Shown: positions 55,644 to 64,000 of the stretch, piece after piece
Position numbering within the stretch: the stretch's first letter is position 1
Layout: each line of letters starts with the position of its first letter
Origin: Knufia peltigerae
Lineage: Eukaryota > Ascomycota > Eurotiomycetes > Chaetothyriales > Trichomeriaceae
Length of the DNA: 64,000 bases
Assembly (NCBI GenBank): GCA_030247855.1
Contig: JAPDRN010000062.1
Location: 35,260-99,259 of the forward strand
Reading direction: 5' to 3'
Translations under genes and position numbers: made by a program
Notes under the pieces: model-generated
What the model saw: only the letters and a program-made list of their open reading frames with translations
What the model was told of the DNA's origin: nothing
Databases searched by the model: none

Positions 55644-57063
55644 GAAACAAACCTGCACGAAGGATGATATAAAAATTGTTGATGGATGTTCGGGAACCCA
55701 CCTTCACCTTTGGCTGGGGCAACTTTACGGATTCCACAGGCCTTACCTCGAATTCTCCATCTCCAGTCCTAGTCGCAAAATCCACTGTCGTAATATTTCG
55801 AGAAACCGATGGCCGATTCCTCAGTCACTTGGTGGCATACCCGAATGATGAAAATGACCACACTTATCAATGCGTTAAATTTCTTTCGCAACATGCAATA
55901 GTCCAAGTTTCTCTGATGTGACCACGTCTCTTGAAATTGAGAGACAATTCGTCGCAAGTTTTGTCCAAATTCCTCGTGGCTAACCCAGGTTATAGTGTAG
56001 CCGCTATAGCATACTTACGAGTCTCGGTGCCAACGACTGCCGTAACTCTGGATTTGCGGCACTTGCGATATCCATGTTCCACATTTATATGGTTGAAGAA
56101 AGCTGTGAACGTTCACAGTAGGGCTAAGAGCACGTCTTTTCTTTCGGCCTCGTGATCCGTACCTCACGTTCGATCTTGTTATGGTGATGTGGCCGATTTC
56201 GATATGGATACTCCGTACACTTATGAGTTGAGGTTTGGAAGCCAAGCCAGGCTATTCTATATTCGGTTGAGTATAGATACTCGATCCCTTGTAGCGGCAT
56301 GTATTCCACCTTATCTAATCAGCCTCGGACATGCCTCTCTCTCGCCGCTATAACCAGTTCAAATCTCCGCCTCAAGTATCCTCAACAAACCACCTAAGAA
56401 GAAGAGCAGGTATTGATTTGCAGCCTCCTCGGCTCAAACGTGTTCGTCCGTATCGACCTCATCAGAGCTTGCCAAGGACAAAGGAAGTGCTCAAGGGAAT
56501 TACGGAATCCAATCACAGGGTATTGCGAGATGCGGTACCCGAGCAGAGTAAGTGCGAGGTATGCACTCGTCCGTATCGGCGGAGAAATGAACCTCAGATC
56601 CCCGTTCGACTCTCCAGCGCCTCTCCAGTCCGTTGCTGGTGAACGACTTGTCGCATCACTCCTCAATCTGTTCTAGCCATCTAATGAAACCGAAAATACT
56701 ATTCAGCGCCAAACCCCAACTATCGGCATAGTCTGGGGTATGGCTGAACTTTCTCCGCTTCGGCCATCCACGAAAAATCAAGACTTCGATACTCACCAGT
56801 CGTGCTTTTCAGGTAAGGTTGATAGCTGCGAAATAATGGAGCTTAGACAAGGAACCAAACGCGTTTGCGACTCACGACAACCGAGAAACTTTGAGCTTGT
56901 CTTCAACAATCAACAATGGACGATGTCTAGTCACCGAAGAGTTCAGTGTATCGAGCCGTTGCTTTTATGAGCCAGGCATATAACCATAAAACTTCATTGT
57001 ACCTGGCATCAGGGCGATGTCTAATTCCCCACGTTTTGCTTTGTACGATTGCAATATTCCAGA
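55644..57063. other. Intergenic, 1.4 kb
   Basis: No supported gene. Frames at 56331-56642 (plus) and 56394-56666 (minus) overlap on opposite strands and neither looks ordered. TACTCCGTA occurs at 56209-56217. The right end is the promoter of the esterase gene. Confidence 0.5.
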
Positions 57064-58686
57064 ATGGCCTACTCGTTGCTCTGGCTCATTTATCTCATCA
57101 CTTCATGTGGTATTGCTGTTGGCGGTGCAGCCTTGAAATCCTCCACAGCCGTGGCATGTTCAGCTATACCAGCTCCAGTGGTTCTCGGTGCCAAGGTCAT
57201 TTCGATCACTACAGCGGAGAGGTACAACATCTCCCTGACCAATGCCAGAACAGGGTTTGCCACTCCTGCCGGGTTGGAGGAAGTCACCTCCGTGGAGGGC
57301 ATCAGTGTGTGTGATGTGAATGTCAGCCTTACTCATCCTGGAGACGACGACACTGTTAATATCAACGTCTGGCTGCCTCTAGAAGGGTGGAATGGACGAT
57401 TCCAAGGCGTTGGTGGAGGCGGTTGGCTGGCGGGATACCCTGGTGGACGAGCACTGGCATACGCAGTGTCACAAGGGTGGGCTGCTGCCACGACAGACGG
57501 TGGCAATATCTCCGCCAGCGGGGGTGTACTCAACCCCGACGCATTGACATCGTCGGGCGATGTGAACTGGGGTTTGCTCGTGGACTTCTCGTCGCGTGCC
57601 CTGCATGAAACTGCTGTCGTGGGCAAGGCGGTGGCACAGAGCTTTTACGGCAAAGCGCCGCGCGCGTATTTCAACGGGTGCTCGACTGGTGGACGTCAAG
57701 GATACATGCTGGCACAGAAGTATCCGCTCGACTACGACGGAATCCTGGCCAACGGCCCCGCGCTGTACTGGCCAACATTTACCTTGACCATGAATTGGGC
57801 GCATTTCTTGATGAACTCGCTCAAGACGTACCCCTCACCGTGCGAATACAGTGCGTTTCAGAATGCGAGTATTGCGGCATGTGATGCCTTGGATGGCGTC
57901 TCCGATGGCATCATAAGTGATGTCGCAGCGTGCAACTTCGACCCTCATTCGCTCGTTGGGACCACGGCCAAATGTGGCGAGGAAGAGTATACAATCACTT
58001 CCGCCGCCGCCACCGTCGTGGCCAAGATACGCGAAGGACCAAAAACACCTTGGGGTACACAGCTGTGGGATGGCATGGATTGGGGGATGATGTACAGCTC
58101 CATGGCACCGACAAAATTTGTCAACGGGACGTGGGTCAATCAACCGGATGCCATCCTTGACAGTTGGGTGCAGTATTTCATCCTGCAGGATCCGAGCTTC
58201 GATTTCGAGACCACGACGCTGGAGCAGTTGACCGACTTCTACGCACTGGCGCCCGCGCTCTACGACGGCGTCATCGGCACCAGCAACTCGGATCTTTCGC
58301 AGTTTCGAGATGCGGGCAGGAAACTTTTATCCTGGCACGGGATGAACGACGAGCGGATCATGATCAACAACACCATCAAATATCGTCTCCAGGTCGAAGG
58401 TGCCATGGGTGGTAACGAGAGAGTCAACGACTTTTACCGGCTCTTCTTTCCCCCTGGTGTGGGTCATTGTGGTGGTGGTCGTGGTCCGGTGCCACGAGGC
58501 GGCCTAGATGCTCTGGTGGCCTGGGTGGAAGAAGGCACAGCGCCTGATGTCTTGTTCGGTGAAGCTCCCAGTCCGCTGACGGGCGCGAACATGACTCGAA
58601 ATGTATGTCTCTGGCCCAAGGTGGCGCGGTACAATGGGGGCGATCCGTTGCTAGCAAGCTCGTTCAGCTGTGCCGACTCCTTCTAG
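57064..58686 (+). CDS. Secreted tannase / feruloyl esterase family hydrolase
   Basis: An extracellular serine esterase of the tannase family (feruloyl esterase type B or tannase), which releases hydroxycinnamic or gallic acids from plant cell-wall or tannin esters. Intronless, 540 residues from the ATG at 57064. The first 22 or so residues (MAYSLLWLIYLITSCGIAVG) form a signal peptide. The CS-D-HC arrangement is complete: Cys206-Ser207 in FNGCSTGGRQG, Asp429 in HGMNDERI, His468-Cys469 in GVGHCGGG, with the two Cys expected to form the disulfide that holds Ser and His together. The segment ACDALDGVSDGIISD matches the calcium-binding loop of the family's lid domain. Several N-x-S/T sites suit secretion. 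Tannase cannot be told from feruloyl esterase by eye. Confidence 0.93.
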   Translation: MAYSLLWLIYLITSCGIAVGGAALKSSTAVACSAIPAPVVLGAKVISITTAERYNISLTNARTGFATPAGLEEVTSVEGISVCDVNVSLTHPGDDDTVNINVWLPLEGWNGRFQGVGGGGWLAGYPGGRALAYAVSQGWAAATTDGGNISASGGVLNPDALTSSGDVNWGLLVDFSSRALHETAVVGKAVAQSFYGKAPRAYFNGCSTGGRQGYMLAQKYPLDYDGILANGPALYWPTFTLTMNWAHFLMNSLKTYPSPCEYSAFQNASIAACDALDGVSDGIISDVAACNFDPHSLVGTTAKCGEEEYTITSAAATVVAKIREGPKTPWGTQLWDGMDWGMMYSSMAPTKFVNGTWVNQPDAILDSWVQYFILQDPSFDFETTTLEQLTDFYALAPALYDGVIGTSNSDLSQFRDAGRKLLSWHGMNDERIMINNTIKYRLQVEGAMGGNERVNDFYRLFFPPGVGHCGGGRGPVPRGGLDALVAWVEEGTAPDVLFGEAPSPLTGANMTRNVCLWPKVARYNGGDPLLASSFSCADSF

Positions 58687-60334
58687 TGTTGTTGTAAAAC
58701 TTGATCGACCGGTCATGATAAAGCGAGATGAATAATATTTGGGCGACGATGTCCCTGTCAAGGCATCGGCACCACCACTAGACACCGTCATAACATCGAG
58801 CCATGAGGTATGACCTCAAGCAGAATGTATATCATTGATGTCGTACTCGTATCCGGGCATTAGGACGCAGAGGATAGGCGTGTACTTAAATACGGTTGAG
58901 GAGGGGCGAGATGTAAAACATGCTAGGTGCGAATGAAGGCTGACAGTGACCGGGAAGTACGAATCTGAGAGAAGACTTGTTTATTGGTTGAGGTTTCTAA
59001 CACACCATCATGCACACTCTTGTATCGCTTCACCACCCCCCTGCATGATCATCTGAGATCCATGGAAGGAGGTTTGATTTCCAAAGGGTCGTTGTGCATG
59101 GCCGCAAGGCCGCATGGCCCGCTATCGGATCCGATGGACGTTGTCGCGTCACTGCGTGGCCCGGTGGACCCGACACCGGAACTTGTTCAGGCTGCCCAAC
59201 TTTTCGTGCTACGGGCTACGAGAATCTGCCTGGTACTGTACTAGACAACTCTGAATATTGGGTTCTCGCAGTCGAAGCTCGTGCACGGTCTAAACAAGGG
59301 CTTTTTGGATAGTTGAGTAACAGAACAGTTGGTAACAAACATCTCTTGTAAGTTCTGGCTTGAAAGCCTTCACGCAGCGGTCCACAGACACAATCCAAAC
59401 CTGACGACCGAGCAAATACCGTCATGATCGAATCCCTTCTGACCGTTTGGCGTCGATTTGATATCATGCCATTTTTATGGGTTTTTCGAAATGGATCATG
59501 GGCCATTCCTGTTGCCACCCCCAGGTGCAAGCTTGGGAACAATCAGCGTGGGCGTACGGAGACTTACGGAGACTCCAAGGTCTTGGGAACCGCCCCCGAA
59601 GCAACTCCGCCATGATTTTCCTCTTTTGCAGTAATCCTTGCCCCCTATTGTTCGTTGACAACTCTGTGCCGCTTCACGTGCGGTGCCATTCGCCAGTCAA
59701 GACATGCACTAAATAGCGCGTTCACTTCTTATCAACTCTGCCCTCGTACTGCTGCGTATGTCATGCGAAATTCTAAATGTGGATAGCCGCACGCCGCCGC
59801 CGCCTTGGGTGGGAAAACTGTACTGTACATCCGCCCGCCAAATTTGCTAAGAAGCAATAATTCCTTCCCCCAGATCCGATGACCGTACGACACCGCAGCA
59901 CGGACTGGCTTGCGCCTCCGCCGCATCAGCTTGGAATTTCTGGAGCCCGACGCGGGCCCGGGAATCTTAGTTCCAGGTTTATGTATGGAGTAAAGTCATC
60001 TTTCTCGAACCGGCCGTAAACAAGCCCATGCCTTTGCATGTCCAGGTTGAGCAAATCCTGGACTTGACTTGAGGACCCCGGAAAAGGGTAATTTGTTGGT
60101 CTTCTTATGCTCTTCCTCGAATCCCCGGTCACACTATAAACCCTCTTCCGTCTACCCTCCACATGTTTTTACTTCTACTCTTTTTTTCTTGTTCTTAGTC
60201 CTTACTGTCGTTGCCCGCATCCGACACGCAGACACCTGGTGCTCTCTCCGTCTTGACTTGTTACCTTGCTACCAATCCAACCGGACTGATCCCTTTGGGT
60301 ATCAACGTACATCAAGAGAACCACCCAGGGCACC
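58687..60334. other. Intergenic, 1.65 kb
   Basis: Holds the esterase 3' region and, on the right, a pyrimidine-rich leader of the gene at 60335 (for example CTTTTTTTCTTGTTC near 60180). No other gene seen. Confidence 0.5.
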
Positions 60335-61411
60335 ATGGCGTCAATCTTGGAACGTTTGTTTCCCGTCGAACAGCTGGAGGCACTCGGGAACAAGTGGCCG
60401 GAGAGTGCTCCCAAGAGGAGAAAGTTCGACAATGGTGCAAGTCAAGACCAGCAGAGGATCTGGACCATGCCAGCACCTGTTCGAAGACAGAACAGCGGTT
60501 CTGCCATTCCAGACATAAGACATCACCGACTCTCGACGTCGAGCCAGCAGCGCGGCATCAACCCCCGATACGCGACACAATCGACACAGATTAGGAGATC
60601 CAATTCCGAGTCCGTCCCTCGGAACTCTCCAACACCGTCAGCAAGCTCCGTCAGATCCAACTCTTCATCAGTTCAAAAGTCCTGCCTTCCCGCCTTCATC
60701 GAGCCCAGCCTCATGCAGGTCTACCTTCACAATCTTCACCCCAAGGACCGATCGAGGTACTCGCTACCTGGTAGTCCGACGTGTAGTAGCGATACTACTA
60801 CGAGACCCGAAGAGCCAAGACGAATCTCAATGGCCTCCCGTCGCGAGAATAACCACGAGGACAGTATATCGTCGCCTGGATCTCTGACGACAGACACATC
60901 CTCGCCACAGTACTTGGGCGAGGCATGCACGACGCCACCTGCGTCCGCCGGCCCGTTCAGCGACTTGATCTATGGTCTACGACTGACCGATCACGAACGA
61001 GGATTCATGAACGATCTTCTAAATCCATCACTCGAAAGCGGTGACATGTTTGCGTCCATGTCTGTCGAGAAACGAAAGATGCCAGACTTGGACGAGAGTG
61101 GTGTTGACCCTGCGAACTTTTTCGGCGCCGGCAATGATTCATTCCAGACCATGTTCTCACCGTCGCAGCACGAAGTAGAGGCGACCGATTTCTCAGGGTA
61201 CGAGTACGCTGTCACGACGAACGGCGAGCGAGAGAACGACGTACATTCATCCGGTCTCAGTCCAACCGCCGAAGAAGGGGACGAAGGAGAAGAAGCAGAA
61301 GAAGACACGGCTCCTGCTGGGATTGTCATGCCCGTGCACGCTGCGCTCAGTGTGGACGACTTTTTTGACTTGGAAGAGGCAGCTGATGACCTTTCCCCGT
61401 TGGCAATATGA
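60335..61411 (+). CDS. Ser-rich, acidic-tailed protein, function unknown
   Basis: A 358-residue ATG-initiated frame without visible introns. I do not recognise a domain. Residues 1-45 (LERLFPVEQLEALGNKWP, then KRRKFDNG) suggest a short helix and a basic nuclear-type signal; the next 150 residues are Ser/Arg/Pro-rich and probably disordered. A more ordered block lies at about 205-235 (FSDLIYGLRLTDHERGFMND), followed by an acidic stretch (EEGDEGEEAEEDTA) and a C-terminus SVDDFFDLEEAADDLSP with alternating acidic and hydrophobic residues, like an activation domain. A nuclear regulatory role is possible but only inferred. The codon pattern and ordered ends support coding. Confidence 0.7.
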   Translation: MASILERLFPVEQLEALGNKWPESAPKRRKFDNGASQDQQRIWTMPAPVRRQNSGSAIPDIRHHRLSTSSQQRGINPRYATQSTQIRRSNSESVPRNSPTPSASSVRSNSSSVQKSCLPAFIEPSLMQVYLHNLHPKDRSRYSLPGSPTCSSDTTTRPEEPRRISMASRRENNHEDSISSPGSLTTDTSSPQYLGEACTTPPASAGPFSDLIYGLRLTDHERGFMNDLLNPSLESGDMFASMSVEKRKMPDLDESGVDPANFFGAGNDSFQTMFSPSQHEVEATDFSGYEYAVTTNGERENDVHSSGLSPTAEEGDEGEEAEEDTAPAGIVMPVHAALSVDDFFDLEEAADDLSPLAI

Positions 61412-63422
61412 TATTTCGGAGTTGTTTCATGTCATGCGAGGATAAGAATGTATCCATGCCTGTGACGATTTTTTTTTTCAATCATATATGTACGAACAAC
61501 GTACCCGTGGGACCGATCATACGCAGATGACGAATTACACAGACAGAAACAAAAACAATCTAAAAGGAATGTGCCTCTGCGACTTTTATTTTTCTCTCAT
61601 GTTCACCTCGCTTACATTCAGTTTGTCCATTCGTCACCCAACTGGTTTTCCTTTTGCTGGGCGACACTGTCGGTGACTTCGTGGCCACTTGCGGTAGTTT
61701 CTCTTGCAACACATCAATTGTCATTTTTGTTCATGCACTTCCTATGTGGATGATCTCGAAAAGTAAATGTCATACTCATGTAACCCACACACATCGTTGG
61801 GCGCGTAATGCTAGCCAACCCCCTCCCTCCCCCCGTGGGCACTTGCACCCATGGCGCTGACCTCAGCTGCAGTCCCTACGTCAGACTTGCATCCCTGTCT
61901 ACGTGAGTAACGAGATCTCTTGTGATAAATGTGCGAGCAACCATTGAATCTGGACAAAGGTCTGGGTGTCACCCGAGGTTGGCTAAATGATTTGTTCACA
62001 GTGTGAGTCAGAGCCGGGCAATTCCAGAGGGGACGAGGGCGATATGTGTCAGCGTCGTCGCCCCCAAGATTCGACACAGCAGCATGACTTTCAGGGCAAG
62101 GTAGGTATGGACTGTACATACAGTACAAGCAGAACACCGTGCAAAAGGAATGCCACTCTGATCATCTGTGTGTGAGAAAGAGACAACACGCCATACGAAT
62201 AATGGTAGGCAGGCCCACAGCTTCATTGCCTAGAACCTTTGGGCGGGGTCCCCAAGTCCTTTAACGCCCGGATATGACACCCTTGCACGAGTCCTGACCC
62301 CCTCCCTCTCCCTCAAAAGATGGTTAGCAGCTAGCTACTTTTTTTTCCGAGCCCATGGATTGTTCATTGGTCTCCGTTGCCTAGAGAGGCCCTTCTCACG
62401 AAAAGTCTTGATTGTGAATCCAAAAAGGTTTCTTGGTCTTAACTGGCGCCTTTGAGCGATTAATCTGGACCGGAGGGCGATCTTGGATCCGTTGGCTAAC
62501 CTGCTCATCGCGGCATCACTGCTGCATCGACATCTCATGCGAGTGACCCTTCTCTGATTCCCAGGGCCAGCGTCCCATCACTCAGCAGCATGGATGATGT
62601 TGGTGGCGACGCCGCCTTCTGTCTCCTGGAAGATGTGTTTAGGAGGGAAGTTTTTGTCACCCCAGGGGGAGCAAGTATGGAGGAACTACTACAGTACACA
62701 GGGGCAACACATTGACACAGCCATTCCCTGCCAACCCGGGCCGCCGTAACCTTTTTTTTTACACAAGATCTGCACGGTTCATTATTATCGATCATCGTTG
62801 TTGAATCATTAAACTTTTCAACAGTGTGCACACCGCGCATAACACCTACTCTAACTCGTTCCGAACCAACTTGGGCGTCAACTAGTAATGAATGACCTTG
62901 AAACGGGCACGGCACAAAGGGTAGTTCACGGCTATATCCTAGCGACCTCATTCGTTGATGCTGAACTACAACCCATGCCTCGTGTCGGATCCGAAAGGTT
63001 TTCTTTTTTTTGTGGTCAGTTTCCAGCCTTGCCGAGCATCGGACTTTGAGGCGACTTTTCTGTAGTAGTCCACCGGCCGATATTTACCTTCCGACTGTTT
63101 AACCGCGGTTATCACAGACGAATCGGAGTCGGACTTTTTTCCCTTTCCACGGGATCTAGATTCGACAATGAAGAATAGTTCCGATTTTTCCATGAACCAC
63201 CATAAGCCACGGAATATTCGAGTTTATTTTTTGCAATGACCGTCTGATTACATTTTGTTACTCCCGTTTGGAGCATACACCGCGAATGTTCATTCCTAGT
63301 ACAACCAACAAAATGTAAAAAGAAACCCACCGGGTCTCTCAGGTAACGGGTAGGTTTCGAGCAAAGAACCGTTTGTATTCAGGTAGTAAGTAAAAGTACC
63401 TGATGGGGGCCGTCCATCCGCC

Positions 63423-63531
63423 CAAGGCTCCGAGAATTCGAACCCTGACCTCCGGTGGAAAGGCCGCAAAATGTTATCAACATCTACTCTTTAGTATTGA
63501 CTCTACGAGTAACCCCCGATGGCCAGCCTTG
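63423..63531 (-). other. tRNA-like patch, possibly a tRNA-derived relic
   Basis: On the minus strand, CAAGGCT and AGCCTTG pair at the two ends of 109 nt like an acceptor stem. Inside are a box-A-like TGGCCATCGGGGG (63513-63525) and a box-B-like GGTTCGAATTC (63434-63444). No proper D or anticodon arm can be drawn, so a working tRNA is unlikely; a degenerate tRNA or SINE head, or chance, remains. Confidence 0.25.
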
Positions 63532-63910
63532 TGATCACTTTTTCGGCCGGAGTACGTGTTTCGCACACTCCCCCCGGCGAAGATAGCCATCCCACTACTT
63601 ATTGTAAGTGTATGCACGAGAGAGTATGTTTCCCGCTTCAATTTTGACTAGTTTGACTTCTTGGCCCCGCTCTCTCTCTCTCACACACACAACACAAACA
63701 TCAGTTCGATAATTGATTTCAGAAGCACTTGTACATTCTTAGAGTACAGGCTGGGTCATTGTCGATCAAGACAGTTGGGGTCCCGAAACTGTACACCTTT
63801 TGCGGAGCGGTATCGGATATGACGGGGATAATCGTGGCAGGTCAATCCCCGATACGGAGAAGTCGGACAACCAAACCTTGTGGTTCGTTCGACATCGGAC
63901 CACCACCAAG

Positions 63911-64000
63911 GGCGCGGGGGGGGGGGCGGGGGGCGCCGCGCCCCGCGCCCGGCGCCGGCCCGCCCCCCCAGCCCGGCCGCCCGCGAGCGGCCCCGCCCGC
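63911..64000. other. Terminal 90-nt G+C run, likely assembly artefact
   Basis: 88 of 90 bases are G or C, starting abruptly after ordinary sequence of roughly 50% G+C and running to the end. It is partly self-complementary with long G and C homopolymers. Nothing like it occurs elsewhere in the window. Confidence 0.7.

Larger units (their letters stand above)
61412..64000. other. Non-coding window end
   Basis: No gene is supported in 2.6 kb. It contains the 3' region of the gene ending at 61411, several T/A homopolymers, a CT/CA microsatellite near 63670-63695, a tRNA-like patch (63423-63531) and a terminal run of almost pure G+C. Confidence 0.5.

Noticed and set aside
63423..63531. Calling a functional tRNA gene
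   Set aside because: D and anticodon arms do not fold and the T-stem pairs poorly, despite box A/B likeness.
1..64000. CRISPR arrays, prophage, bacterial operons or rRNA genes
   Set aside because: None seen; introns and gene families show a fungal nuclear genome, and the tandem repeats present are short microsatellites without spacers.

Overview
The window is a gene-sparse stretch of a filamentous ascomycete (Pezizomycotina) nuclear genome. Genes carry short introns (about 49-75 nt, a few longer) with GT..AG ends and CTAAC/CTGAC-like branch sites. Typical fungal families are present: three Zn2Cys6 regulators, a bZIP-DUF3425 regulator, a Ppo fatty-acid oxygenase, the septation kinase SepH and a tannase/feruloyl esterase. 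A class such as Eurotiomycetes is possible, but I cannot fix the species. Splice sites were worked out by hand from reading frame and family conservation.

Layout. 0.6-8.4 kb (all minus): a disordered nuclear-type protein, a UCH37-type deubiquitinase, and a Zn2Cys6 regulator. 8.4-14.7 kb: mostly non-coding, holding only the four-exon gene for ribosomal protein uL14 (RPL23). 14.7-25 kb: a Ppo dioxygenase-P450 fusion (plus), an intronless mercuric-reductase-like flavoprotein (plus), a flavin monooxygenase with an N-terminal extension (minus) and L-rhamnonate dehydratase (minus). The last lies head to head with a Zn2Cys6 regulator (25.5-28.0 kb, plus). 28-33.7 kb: gene-poor, GTAC-rich sequence with short tandem repeats and one small Cys-rich protein. 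33.7-40.3 kb: a wax-synthase-like membrane acyltransferase and SepH.

41.9-58.7 kb looks like a catabolic neighbourhood. It holds a CAD-type zinc alcohol dehydrogenase, a small alpha/beta hydrolase, a bZIP-DUF3425 regulator, a Zn2Cys6 regulator, an SCPx-type thiolase ending in SKL, a divergently transcribed acyl-CoA synthetase ending in SRL, an anion-type MFS transporter and a secreted tannase/feruloyl esterase. The two CoA enzymes share one 618-bp intergenic region and both carry C-terminal peroxisomal signals. My main hypothesis is a locus that hydrolyses an extracellular aromatic ester, imports the acid, activates it to a CoA thioester and shortens it in peroxisomes. This is inference from gene content; the hydratase and dehydrogenase steps are not in the window.

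58.7-64 kb holds one unrecognised acidic/Ser-rich protein and non-coding sequence. It ends in about 90 bases of almost pure G+C that look like a contig-end artefact. Across the window the 9-mer TACTCCGTA (either strand) occurs at least 11 times, always outside coding sequence, against roughly 0.5 expected.
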